DNA from: Leucosporidium creatinivorum
Taxonomy: Eukaryota > Basidiomycota > Microbotryomycetes > Leucosporidiales > Leucosporidiaceae
Length of the DNA: 64,000 nucleotides
Assembly (NCBI GenBank): GCA_001600635.1
Contig: BCKL01000033.1
Location: 130,515-194,514, forward strand
Direction: 5' to 3'
Shown here: positions 48,526-59,701 of the stretch, in pieces
Position numbering within the stretch: the first letter of the stretch is position 1
How the letters are laid out: each line of letters starts with the position of its first letter
Notes under the pieces: model-generated
Seen by the model: the letters and a program-made list of their open reading frames with translations, nothing else
The model's database searches: none
Told to the model about the DNA's origin: nothing
Translations under genes and position numbers: made by a program

Positions 48526-50885
48526 CTACTCGAGCCTGGGAGCCTCCTCGCCCGCCTTCCACCTGAAGCGCGAGGCGTAGTGGTCGTCGCGAAGCTTGAC
48601 CTGTCCGATGCCGTGGATTCCCTCGCGGGCGGTGATGCCCTTGCCGTCGTCGCGAGTGGGGTAGTCGGTCCAGTGGACGCCGCTGTATCGGGAGGGAGAG
48701 GTCAGTGTGGGCGCCAGACGAGCTCCGAAGAGGGGTTCGGTGAAGGACTCACCGGCGTTGAAGCTCGGGCACCAAATAATCGACGATGTCCTCGAAGGTA
48801 CCGGGAGTGATGGCGTAGCAGAGGTCTGTATCGAGCGAGGTCAGCTTGGGCGAGAACGTGAGATTAAAGCAACTCACTGAAGCCGTCTCCATCCGCCTCC
48901 TCGATCCACCTCTGCAGCTCATCAGCAACGGTAGCTGGCGATCCAACAACGCGGGGGCCCATCCCTCCGAGCTTGATTTTGTCGGCAAGAGCGTCGGCGG
49001 TCCACTTCTCGACCTCGGGGAAGAGAGCAGCGTAGCCGCGAGCAATCTGGGCCACGCCGACATCAGCGACCAGCGGAAAGGGAGGGAACGGGAGAGGAGA
49101 CGTACACCCTGCACGGGAGGGCTTCCAACCTCACGAAGATCCTCGTCGGGTCCATACTTAGCTAGATCCTGGCCGATCCATCTGCATGCGAAAAGGGTCA
49201 GCGAATCTGCTCGGCGCTCCTTCTCTGGGGCAGCTCACCCTCCGAAGAGGACCTTGGCGCCCTCGCGACTAGCAAGGGCAGCATACTCCTTCTCCTTTGC
49301 TTGGGCCTCCTCGTCGGTAGGTGCAACGATGACCAGCAGCTTGATCAAGACCTTGATCGACTGAGGATCGCGGCCTTCCTTCTCGGCGGCGTTGCGAAGC
49401 GCGTCGACTTGGATACGGATCTGGTAGGGCAGGAGTCAGATGCTGTTTCTAATCTACTCCCACGTGCCACTCTGAGACTCACCTTCTGAGCACTCGGTCC
49501 TGACATGAAAACGGCCTCAGCATGCCTCGCGCCGAACTCGATTCCACTCGCACTGCTACCAGCCTGGTATAGCAGAGGAGTACCCTGAGGCGAGGGCTCA
49601 ACCAGAGAAGGTCCCTCGACGCGGAAGTACTTGCCCTCGTGGTGAATCTTGCGGATTCGGTCCGGCTCGGCGTAGACGTCGCGCTCCTTGTCGAGAACGA
49701 CGGCGTCCTCTCGCCAACTTGCGCCCCACAACTTATACAACACGCTTTTGAGAGCCAATGGTTCAGTAAGTGAGACCAGAGTCAGCGAACGAGAAACCCT
49801 CACTCGATGTACTGGGAAGGAGAGCCGAAAAGGTTAGCGCCGAAGCGGCCGGAGGGAGCAGACCAGCACTCACCTCGTGGGCACGAACATAGCGTTCATT
49901 GTGCTCAATTTGACCGTCAAGCCCGAAGTTGCGAGCCGCCGAGTCGAGGTATGAGGTGACGAGGTTGAAAGCGACTCGCCCTTTGGTGAGGTGGTCGAGG
50001 GTGGAGAAGCGGCGGGCGAGGGCGTAGGGTGCATCTGCAGGGGGAGTGAGGTTAGACGACTGAACTGGAAAGCGCATATTCGAAGAGACGAACCGTAGGT
50101 GACCGAGTGCGTGATTCCGAAGGCCAAGTTCTTGGTGCTGCAACGCCGAGCAGGTGAGACGGCGCTCCCGTTCGACAGAGGGGGAATCGACCTACACAGC
50201 AGCGCAAGCGGAAATCACGAGCATAGGATCATCAACACCCCACTGTGCATAGCAACGCAGATCAGCTCGGCTTCCGCGAATCGCAGCTCGGCGGTGGGAA
50301 GCGAGGAGCTGACTTGGGCTCCAGTACGAGCAGCCGCGTCGGCATTGCCTCCGTAGATGTCGTACGCGCCGAGAGTGTCTGAAGAGTGGCAAAAGCAGGA
50401 GGAGAACGATGGCGAGGAGGAGACGGGGGGACGGGAGATTCGGCGAAGCAAGTTAGTCAGCGCTAGGGCTCGCAGGAGCTTATGTAAAACGACTCAACCG
50501 GCGATAAATACCCCGTTAAATTTGCCACGCTCGAGCAGCTTTGATAACTCGGTCCAGTACTCGATATCGTGGTAGTTGGCGGATCTGAACGGGAGGGGAA
50601 CGCCGAGAAAGAGAACAGCCGGGTCAGCAAGATAACAACTGCGGTGCAAGGGGGGTCTTGTTATCTTACCGGTCATCAGGGTGCTTCCAAAGACCTGGCG
50701 ACTGGTGTCCTGCGGTAGACATGCTGCAGGAAGGAGGCGAGATCAGCTCGGTGCTGGACAAGAGCGTACAGGAAGGCTCAAGCTCACTCAAAAGCATTCA
50801 AGATCCATCGCTTGGGCTGATCGCGCTGCACCGGAGCGCGTCGGGGCTCGGTGTTCTCCCTGGCGTGGAGCTCGTAGGATTGCAT
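48526..50885 (-). CDS. Flavin-dependent monooxygenase of the LLM class (NtaA/SnaA/DszA family)
   Basis: This family uses reduced FMN from a partner reductase and O2 to oxidise substrates such as nitrilotriacetate, dibenzothiophene sulfone or dimethyl sulfide; the substrate here is unknown. The first exon 50885-50788 encodes MQSYELHARENTEPRRAPVQ and RWILNAF, continuing at 50723 as DMSTAGHQSPGLWKHPDDR. Family blocks follow: EYWTELSKLLERGKFNGVFI, ADTLGAYDIYGG, TKNLAFGITHSVTY, ARRFSTLDHLTKGRVAFNLV, TSYLDSAARNFG, GTPLLYQAGSSASGIEFGAR and VGSPATVADELQRWIEEAD. The end is Gly/Arg-rich with DDHYASRFRWKAG. An exon of only 8 nt (49811-49804) supplies YI and part of the next codon. Fungal genomes often carry such genes next to transporters, but none is near here. 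Confidence 0.88.
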
Positions 50886-51404
50886 CTCGGCGAAGGTGAC
50901 TTGGAGGCGGTTTCGAGGGCTGTGAAGGAGCTGGGGCACAGGGGACTGTGCTTGAGAAGGTTCAGGATTCGAGTGGAGGAGTCCAAGAGGTGACTCCTGG
51001 ATTGCGAAGCCCACCCTCAATTACGAGCTCAACGAAAGGAAGGCGTGCGCGATCAGGCAAGGGCTAATCCTCTGCAAGGCTCGGATCCTTGGGGCGCGGG
51101 TGAGAGCGCAGCATGAATCCCGAGGAGAAAGCTCCTGCTCTGGGGAGCGGCATCGAAGCGAGCGAAGGAAGCGAAAGACGAAGCAAGAGGACAAGAGTCC
51201 GAGGTCAGCGAAGAGCGACTTGTTGAGCTTCAGCGAGATACGAGTTTCGAGAAGGATGCACTGTAGCTGAGTACAACCCCGCGACCGGCCACAGAAGTCT
51301 TCTGCAGCCATCTCTCGCCCTTCTATACCCCGGCCGAGCCAGCAATCCTCGCCGAAGAACCAGCCTCGTACTTTCAAATGATATACAACAGTCTACTCGT
51401 CTAG
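50886..51404. promoter_or_regulatory. Upstream region of the LLM monooxygenase gene
   Basis: About 519 nt between two minus-strand genes. The only open frames lack domains and I call no gene. Confidence 0.35.
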
Positions 51405-53235
51405 CTACAGTGCCTCCAGCTTCTCGTCGATCGGTCCATCCTCCACCAGACCTCCAGCAGCGATAATTTCGCCCCATACAATGTCGAGGAGGTTGAGGAA
51501 GACTTGCGCTCGCTCCATGGCGACTTGATATCTGCGAAGGGAAGCTTGAGGTCAGCTGCGGCTTGCGAGGAAGTCTCGAGTCCGACGTGGCGAACGCGAG
51601 ACGAGGTCACCCCGCCGCTCAGCGCCGAGCAGGGATAGCGGAGGGGACGAAGGGGAGAGATAAGACGGCCAGACTCACGAGAAATGCGTTCCGTCATATG
51701 ATTGAGCTCCGTCGGTCGAGTTGTACCATTCCATCTGCCTCCACGCGCCCATGCTAAGCTCGCCTGGGCTCAACTCTGCGAGGATGTCGTTCATCTGCGC
51801 GTTGTAGCGCATTGTAGGGGTAGCGCCTTGCTCGTCGAGCCAGTCTGTGGGCTTGTTGGCGCCGGGAGCGGGGTTACCGGACCAGAACTTGAGCGGTTGA
51901 GGGATGGCGGAGGAGACGTTGTTGAGAAAAGGGAGGAGGTGGGCGTTGATGGTCGGCTCCATGTTGAACTCTGCAGACGAGGATGGTCAGAAGAGCCCTA
52001 TGCGCTTCGTTTCCGAAACCTACTATAGTGGATGCCCGTCGAATGGACAAGGATGGGCGAGTACTGCTGCCGCCGAGCCGGGAGCGACGAGACGAAGGTG
52101 TTGTAAGTGTCGATGAGGGGATGAGATGTGTTGTAGTCGGCGGGAGCGGGGGATGGGTTACCCTTCTGACTTGTCCACCTCCATCTAGTGCGAGGAAAAG
52201 CAGGGTCAGCGAAGTTCAAGCGAGAGCAGAGGTCGACCTCGGCGTAGGTTGAACTCACACTTGATCGTACTGCACGAAAGGATCCTCGCCGCACACGGTC
52301 TTCATCTTACGAGTGTCGAAGATCTCGTGGAACTTGCAGTACCGCCCGTTGGTGAAGACTCCATTTCCGTGACACTTCTTCTCCGACCCAGACTCCACGA
52401 GGCCCGAGAAGCTATCGGCGACGAGCAGGAGGACTCCTTGGGCAAACTGTCGCTGTAAGCTGTCGCCCGTCATACGAATCCCGCCGAATGCGGAGAGCAG
52501 ATCGCACGTCTCGGCGGGGGNGAAGAGGNGAGGAGAAGGGCAGCCATCGACTGCAGGAGTAGGAGGTCAGCTCAAGAGTGTGATCAGGGTCTAATTATCT
52601 CAACTCACAATCGTAGGACCACTCAAAGTCACTCAGGCTGAAGTGGTCGTCGTCCGTTCCCTTCGGCGCGGAGTACTCCTCCCTTGACAGCCCGTCCGGC
52701 CGGATCTTCGCGTCCTTGACCACTCGGATGAGCTCCGTAGCGTTACATCCATTCCCAAAGTAGAGGTAGGGGTACTGTCGTGGACCGACACGAGTTGGCG
52801 GAGGGGCCGAGAGGTGATTGCTGAAGGAGGAGACGACCGAGGGCGTGTGTAGCCAGTCGACGGCAGGAGAGGCGCTGTGGATGAGGAGGAGCACAAGAGC
52901 TGTCGGGAGTAACAGTCGCAGGTATCGCCGGGAGGCGATGTGCTGCAGAAGAGCCAGTCAGCGGACGCGAAGGGGGCACCTGCGCCGGGAAGCTCACGCT
53001 GGCTGATGTAGCTTCGTAGGCCGGGTCCGGGGAGCTCGGAGGGTAGGGTGACGATGCATGAACCTGTATCGAAGCCGACAGATCAGTCTCCGAAGCGTAC
53101 AAGACGAGCGAGAGAGCTCACCTCGACCTGCCGCAGCGCGCCGTCTGCTCCCACAGGTTGATACCCACGATTAGACGCGGTCGAAAGGCTGAACCAACTA
53201 CCAGCATCCCGGACTTGCTGCATCATGGCTGCCAT
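51405..53235 (-). CDS. Type II membrane protein with SGNH/PC-esterase-like features
   Basis: The start at 53235 gives a short cytosolic tail (MAAMMQQVRDAGSWFSLSTA and onward), then one hydrophobic anchor, YLRLLLPTALVLLLIHSA, then a Ser/Pro stem. This is the usual layout of Golgi enzymes. The lumenal part has YPYLYFGNGCNATELIRVV, a Cys-rich middle and, near the C-terminus, SYDGTHFSYQVAMERAQVFL, which resembles the D-G-x-H block V of SGNH hydrolases such as the Cas1-type O-acetyl modification enzymes of cell wall or capsule glycans. I therefore suggest polysaccharide O-acetylation or deacetylation, without certainty. Two N characters fall in an intron or exon edge at 52521 and 52529, so that boundary is unsure. 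The stop is at 51405-51407. Confidence 0.55.
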
Positions 53236-53690
53236 CCCTCTTCCCGATGCTGCTTGTTGGCTGGAAAGGCGCGTCCCTTCGCTCGACTTTGACGCGGCTG
53301 TTGCTCGTTTGAGTGGTGTGGTGTCGTGGATAGAGGCGCAGAGGCTACAGAAGAGCGTGAGCTGCGAAAGGCGAGGCGATGAGACGAGACGAGGAAAGCG
53401 GTAGGAAGCGAAAGAGAGATCGCGGACAGCTCCTTCGCCCCTCAAATCTCGCGAGTGAGCTGTATTGACCCTGCGTCGGGAAGGCTTTGAACGGGGGGAG
53501 CCGCACGCCGACGTAATGTTCGAGTGCTGTACGCTCACAAGCGACGTAGTATGACACGAAGGAGGGAAGCTCGAGGACTCATGAGAGCCGAGCTTCCGCC
53601 GGGCTCATTTCGTAGCGTCTCGAAGACGAACATCGAAGGCATGCAAAGTTACATGAAGCGGTAAAGAGTGCACAACAACACGTCCACAGT
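53236..53690. promoter_or_regulatory. Upstream region of the SGNH-like gene
   Basis: About 455 nt between two minus-strand genes; no gene seen. Confidence 0.35.
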
Positions 53691-55674
53691 CTAAGTCAGA
53701 ACCTTGTAGGCTGTATGGCCAGCCCAGCCAAGCGCGAGCGCTCCACCGATAGCTCCAACGCCGATGACCGCTATCATCTCGCCAACGAGCCAATACCAAC
53801 GTCGCCGCACCTCTTGTCCAACAGACTTGCCAAACTTGACGCCCTGTAGAAGTCGAGAAAAGGTCAGTTTCGGCTCTGCGTGAGGCAAAATCACGGGCCT
53901 GACCGGCTCCTCGCCTTCATCCTGACCCAGCTTCTCCTCCCTCCGCTCCTCCTTCCTCCACGCGAACGTGCTCCTCCGCTCGCCGAGGTTGTATAGCACC
54001 AATAGCGGGATGACCTCCCTAAACCATCCCTGTCGGTCCATCTCCCAGCCCCTTCGGTAAGCCCTCCCGAAATGAACGAACGTCCATCCGATCCAAAGCT
54101 CCAACTCGACCGTCATCCTTTCCTTCCAGCTCCCCCTCGGTAGCGCAAGCTGGTTAGCGAGCCCTGTGCCAAGGAGGTGACGTGACATCTCGAGATGATG
54201 GCCGACTGGCTGACCGCGAGGAGGGCGATTGGCGACGGCTGAGAGGATCTGGTAGGTCGGTGTTGAATAGGCGGAGGAGAGGGGCGGGATGGAAGTGGGG
54301 AAGGCCTCGAAGGCGAGGGCGGCGAAGGAGGACTCGGCATGAGCGAAGGCGCCGCCGTAAAATCGGAGAAGGAGAGAAGGGGAGACGCCGAGGTAAAAGC
54401 TGCAAGCGAAGACGGGTTAGCGACTGCCGGAGGAGAGTGAGCAGAAAGAGCTGACCCAACGTGGCGCCATGCTGCTTGGTATGAAGCTTGCTCGAAGGTC
54501 GTGAGATGAATTCCGCTTCGGCGAAGGGACCAGAGTGGCGCGATCATGAACGAGCCGAGGACGGTGGCGAGGTCGCTGTGAAGCATCGGGCAAGGTCAGC
54601 GACTGCTTCTCCATGTTCTGAGAGCTCACAGCCGGACTCACACCTGGTTGATGGGAACACCCGACTCTTCGTAGCTGTACTCGGTCCTGCCCTTTCCCTG
54701 CCTGATCTTCCGCCTCACCATCGCATGCAGCAGCCTGACCCTCACAGCACTCTTCCATCCCTTGCCTTCTCCCACCCTCATGTCCGACATGGCGTCCAAA
54801 ACGAATAATGTCGTCTCGACGAGGCGGCGATAGGTAGCATCGCGAGAGCTGGATGTGAGGTAGCCGGTGGATCGCATGACGGCAGAGAGGTTGGGGGAGG
54901 AGAAGCCGCCTGTAGAGCATTGGGAGAGGCCGGGGTGCGAGGGGAGCGTCGAGGTCGAGTACGAAGGGGAGGAGGAACGCCGAGGGTCAGCTTCCTGCTT
55001 CTTGCAGACGGTCCAGCGTCAGCAAGCGTCGGCCGTAAACTCACCAGCTAGCGAGAAGTGCATGAGAGCAGTGAAGATCCCTCCAGAATACCTCCAGAAG
55101 ACAGCCTGTCCCTCCTCCAAGCTCGGCTCCCTCCGTCCATCCTCGCCGAAGCGATCATTCCGCTTCAGCGCCTCCTCCGGCCTTCCTCTGTAGCTCTCCT
55201 CCTTCTCTACACCTCCGACCCCGTCGACATACGCGCTCACCCCCGCCGGCGGATCCCTGTTGACATCGGCCCAAAAGTCTCGCACACAGCGCTCAGGCTC
55301 GGGCTTGGCCATCTCGGCTTCGATGGCTGCGAGAGCATCCTGACCGTGCTTGAGGTCGAGATAGTCGACTAGAGCGTCTGCGAGATCGTCGGACTGCTGG
55401 CGGAGGGGTAGGAGAGCCGATGGACGAGGGACGGAGGGCGTGCAGAGCGTTAGGTAGTCCCAGCGCTGAATGAGGGTGCCGTTGGGGACAGTCTCAGCTT
55501 GTTCTGTAGGTCTTGACCACGTCAGCTTAGCTCAGAACCGCTCGTCAATGTCGAGATAGCCGAGCGCGAAAGCAAAGGAGACGCACCTCGGCAAGTAACC
55601 TGTACGATGCTACTCGGGTCTATCGGTCCAGCAGGGAGCTCTCCTACGAGTAACGTCTCTCGTGATAACGGCAT
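53691..55674 (-). CDS. mpaB/DUF2236 family oxygenase-like membrane protein
   Basis: The reading begins MPLSRETLLVGELPAGPIDP (start 55674) and continues through TLIQRWDYLTLCTP. The central block matches the ER-bound oxygenase mpaB / rubber oxygenase (DUF2236) domain: SGGIFTALMHFSLAGGFSSP, RLVETTLFVLDAMSDM, VRVRLLHAMVRRKIRQGKGR (the Arg- and His-containing helix of the family), GVPINQVDLATVLGSFM and a later IHLTTFEQASYQAAWRHVG. Relatives are heme-dependent oxygenases that cleave prenyl or farnesyl chains; activity here is not shown. The C-terminus has a clear membrane segment, MIAVIGVGAIGGALALGWAG, so it is probably ER- or organelle-anchored. At least six introns are present. The stop is at 53691-53693. 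Confidence 0.68.
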
Positions 55675-55911
55675 ACAGAACTGGCGGCGAGAACGAGTCG
55701 AGGAATGTGGCGAGAGTCGAGCGCCGACTTCGCGAATTGCTCGCGATGGCCAAGTCGCGTAGGGGCCTCGTCATGTGAGAGGTGCTTAACATGTGCAAAT
55801 GCTCTCGGTCGGGTCAGAAGTGCTGATTAACATCTGCAATGCATTGCTTGCTAACGAATTGCGCCGAGCACCGACCCTTCCATCACTTCTATCTCACTAC
55901 ACTACTCATCT
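55675..55911. other. Intergenic region between the mpaB-like and ALDH7A1 genes
   Basis: Promoter of the mpaB-like gene and 3' region of ALDH7A1; AT-richer than its surroundings. Confidence 0.35.
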
Positions 55912-57998
55912 CCGACATCGAACTTGACGCCCTGTGCGAGTCCAACTTCATTTGACCAGTTGAGCGTGCAGGAAGCCCAGCGAGCGTACTGCAAAAGCGC
56001 GAGGAGAGGTCAGCGCCGAGAAAGGAGAGCTCGGTGAAGAGCAAGCGTCGACTCACCTGCTTCCATGCGTCTCCTCCAGACTCGCGTCCCCAGCCAGTCG
56101 ACTTGTTTCCTCCGAAGGGAGCACCTGCAGATGATCAGAGGTCAGCTCGAGCTCGAACGAGGCAATCTCGGCGCAGGAGCACTCACCAATCTCGGCTCCC
56201 GAAGTCGAGCCGTTGACGTTGACGATACCGGTGTCGGATCCCTCGGGTCCGATCCACTTCATGGCGTTGGAGAGATCTTGGGTGAAGAGCGCCGAGGAGA
56301 GTCCCTGGGCGACGTCGTTATTGAGCTCGATGGCCTCCTCAAGGGTCTCGAAAGTCGAGACGTAGAGGACTGTAGAGGGTGCACGAGGTCAGCAAGATGC
56401 GAGGTCGGGGATTTGAGAGGTGAACGCACTAGGAGCGAAGGTCTCTTCCTGCATCATCTTGAAGCCACGGCCTCCATTGGCGACTTTGACGATAGTGGGC
56501 TCGACCCAGTTGCCCTTGGAGAGAGCAGCATCGACCTCAGCGCGCTTTCCACCGATGAGGATCTCTCCTCCATCCTTCTTGATCTGTTCAATCGCCTTGA
56601 GGTAGCGGTTGACTCCGTCCTGCGCGTGGACGGGGCCGATGAGGGTGCCCTCGGCAAGAGGGTCTCCGATGCGCGAGGCGGTCGACTTGTAAGCCTTGAC
56701 GAGCGAGGCGAGGAAGGAGTCGGCGATGGAAGAGTGGAGGAAGAGACGGCGAGTGGTGGTGCAGCGCTGGCCAGCGGTTCCGAGAGCGGCGAAGGCGATG
56801 GAGGGAAGAGCGAGAGCCATGTTGGCGTCGGGCATGACGATGGCGGCCTGGATATAAGCCGAAATGTTAGCTACGCAACTCGAATGGCGAGAGTCGGTAT
56901 TTGAGGGCTCACGTTGTTTCCGCCGAGCTCGAGCAAGCTCTTGCCAAACCTCGCCTGCACCTGCTGGCCGACAATCTTGCCCCTCGCCTCACTTCCAGTG
57001 AAGCTGAGCAGGTCCACCCGCTTGTCATCCACAAGCGCCTGTCCTGGCTCGGCGCCTCCGCAGATGAGAGCACTGAGCGCGCCCGGCAGCTCGTGCTTCT
57101 CAAGCACCGAGGCGATGATCTTGGTCGTTGCGATGGCGCAGAGGGAGGTGGTGGGAGCCGGCTTCCAGATGGTGGCATTTCCGTTGACGAGTGAGAGGGA
57201 GAGGTTCCAGCCATAGACTGTTGGTAGACGAGATGGGGCGAACGGAGATCGAGACAAGTGGGCCGAGGGGGGGCAAGGATTAGCTTCCGAAACTAGTGAG
57301 CCGAAGCTCGAAGCGCACCAGCGGTAGGGAAGTTGAAAGCAGAGATCTGTAGGTGTATGAGGTCGTCAGCGAGGCTCTCAGACGACTGGAAAGCTCAGAC
57401 TCACCACGCCGACGACTCCGAGCGGGTTCGCGACCTCGGTGATGAAGTGGTTGGCCCTCTCTGACGGGAAGACTGATCCTCCAATACTCCTACTCAGTCC
57501 GACCGCGTAGCCGACAATGTCGATGATTTCCTACGATGCAGAAGGTCAGCTCTGGCCAGCTCGAGCTTCGGCCTGCCGCTAGCAACGCACCTGCACCTCA
57601 CCACGTCCCTCGCTCTTGATCTTGCCCATCTCCAAGCTGACCACAGCACCCAAGTCATCCCTCTTCTCCTCCAAAGCCCTGCCGATGTCCTGCAGCACCA
57701 GCCCTCGACGAGGAGCGGGCACCGTCCGCCATTGCTTGTAGGCCTCGCGAGCAGCGACGAGCGTGTCCTCTGTATCTTCCGCTGAAGCCTGGCGAACACG
57801 AGCGAGCAGCTCTCCGTTGGCGGGGTTGATGCTGTCCACTAGCGCTCCTCGGCCGCCCCAAGAGCCGTGGTAGACGCCGGGCGTTTCGCTGGAGGTGGGG
57901 TCGGGGGACAGGCCAAGGCGTTGAAAGACTCCCTGGGCGTGGGTGGACAGCAGACGGCGCTGTAGGGGAATACCGGAGGCGAAACGACGAGAAAGCAT
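55912..57998 (-). CDS. Alpha-aminoadipic semialdehyde dehydrogenase (ALDH7A1/antiquitin)
   Basis: An NAD-dependent aldehyde dehydrogenase acting on alpha-aminoadipic semialdehyde in pipecolate/lysine breakdown, and on betaine and lipid aldehydes. The start [20 protein letters not shown] is a mitochondrial presequence. Family 7-specific stretches are [60 protein letters not shown] and [20 protein letters not shown]. The catalytic Glu is in [12 protein letters not shown] and the catalytic Cys in [15 protein letters not shown]. It ends VKFDVGDE. Several small exons (one of 28 nt with ISAFNFPTA) are joined by introns that carry the repeated CTCGGCGCTGACC word (56008-56020). Confidence 0.94.
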
Positions 57999-58957
57999 GG
58001 CTGAAAGGCTCGAGAAGTGAATGGAGGAGGAGGATGAGAGGAGATCAAGAGAAGCGGGCCCTCGTGATGCGAAAGCGCGCCGTCGGATCCAGGCCTATCA
58101 AGGCTGAGGAAAAGGAGGTCGAGAGCAAGAGGTGGAGTGCAGCAGTGCATCCCAGTGTTGAAGCAAAGAGTAATTGTAGACGGCTCGTCGTAAAACTCGA
58201 TACCGGAGATGCTCGGCGAAGGCTTCTTGAAGAGCTCGGCGAGGCTGCATGGTGGTAGAGGTAGGTGTGTGAGCTTGTTTGAGGCTCCTTTGATGGGATG
58301 TTACTCTCCGAAAACCCTGAGGTTCGCCGACAGCCTTCGCCGAGCGATACCGCTCAGCTCGACTGAGCTGCAGAGGAGGCTGAAGGTGAGTCGACGTTAA
58401 AACCTACATCCGCTTTGTACCGATAACGGTCCTTTCCCTTCCGGAGCTCGATGGGTATCTCAGCTCGCTTGAAATCCGCTCGCAAGTCATCGCCAAAGCG
58501 AAGGCGGTCGCTCTGAGCGAGCAAGACTCATGCTCGTGGATGCACAGCGTCACTCACAAAGTCACTGATAGTTACAGCGCTCTCTGAAGCGATCTAGGCT
58601 CCCCTGTCACAGGTCTTTGCGGCGAAGGCGAAGTATGACCCTCGCCCTCGGCGCCGAGCTCAGCAGCATTTCGCTGCACCTCTCTCCAGCATCTCTGACC
58701 TCATGGCTCATCAGCACAAGGTCGGAGTACTCTTCGGCTCTCGATTAGGCGAGTACATCTCGTCGTTTGCAGGTTCCTTTCGAAATCTCCCTTTCTTTGT
58801 CCTTCTTGACAAAACGTCTCGCCGAGCGACTGCGACACACTCTTGCTTCGCCCGAGACAAGAATTGAGCATGTCCATCGACTTTTCAGCTCTTGGCTCTT
58901 GCTCTTGTACTCTTCACTTCCTCACTCAGACTTCCCCGTCTCCCTCCTCGCTCAAAA
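57999..58957. promoter_or_regulatory. Divergent intergenic region before the small secreted protein cluster
   Basis: About 960 nt. It contains the 12-bp palindrome CTCGGCGCCGAG at 58649-58660. The part from about 58763 to 58957 is related to the leader of the gene at 62270 (shared GGTTCCTTT...CCCTTTCTT and CGCCCGAGACA words). I see no gene. Confidence 0.45.
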
Positions 58958-59701
58958 ATGGCGCCCCTCTCCCAGCTCCTCTTTCTCGCTGCTCTCCTTT
59001 GTCTTCCTCGTCACGGCTGCACCGCTCGGTACTCCGCGCGTAAAACCTACTACACTCCCTAAGGCGACCACCACCACCAGCTCAGCCAAGAGCAACAGCA
59101 CAGCTGTTCAATTCCCTCACATCGGAACCCCTCGAGTCTCGCCGAAACCTTCCTCTTCCATCTCCAAGCTCCCGATTGCCGTCATTCCTACAACCACGAA
59201 AGCTGCCACGACTACCGCCTTCCCCAAAACCAGCACCGCCGTCCAGTTCCCTCACATCGGCACGCCTCGAGTTTCGCCCAAGCCTTCCTCGACGATTACC
59301 TCCCGTGCATCGGTCGTTGCACCTACTACCACCCCCACGGCTACTAACACTGTCTACATCTACCCCTGGGATAATGCGCCGACTTGGTACGTCTCTTGTG
59401 TCCGTTCCTCGACAGCTCGGCGATTGACCTCGCTCTCCTTCTTAGCGATGATGGCTCGTTCAACGACCAATGGAACAGCTACGCATGCCTTCCTTGCGCA
59501 GCTAGGTACGGAGAAGGTGTAGCAACCTGCTGGCAGTTCGGCGTCATGTCTTGCATGCCGTGAGTTCTCTTTTGTCGAGCGATTCGACCGAAAACGAGCA
59601 CTGACCTCTCCTTCGTTTTGACGAGCAGTGGGTACGAAGGGGTTCACTCTCAGTTCACTACATATGGATGCAAGAAGACAAGGACAGGAGGTGTGGTGTA
59701 G
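58958..59701 (+). CDS. Small secreted Ser/Thr/Pro-rich protein (paralogue B1)
   Basis: ATG at 58958 encodes a signal peptide, MAPLSQLLFLAALLCLPRHG, in a frame different from the mature part. A 52-nt intron (59029-59080, GTACTC donor, CAG acceptor) would join them in frame as CTAR-SAKSNSTAVQF. The mature region is Ser/Thr/Pro-rich with two copies of a 59-nt repeat encoding TAVQFPHIGTPRVSPKPSS. It ends in a Cys-containing module, CDDGSFNDQWNSYACLPCAA, then GVATCWQFGVMSCMPGYEGV and YGCKKT, which matches the C-terminus of the gene at 62270. The stop is at 59699-59701. The function is unknown; secretion, repeats and Cys pairs fit an adhesin- or effector-like surface protein. Confidence 0.62.
59097..59290 (+). 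repeat. Two 59-nt direct repeats within the secreted protein gene
   Basis: Copies at 59097-59155 and 59232-59290 are offset by exactly 135 nt (45 codons) and keep frame. They encode TAVQFPHIGTPRVSPKPSS twice, with only scattered, mostly third-position differences. Confidence 0.85.

Noticed and set aside
53083-53538. A longer N-terminus for the SGNH-like protein
   Set aside because: The added residues contain no targeting feature and would place the anchor unusually deep; the ATG at 53235 is simpler.
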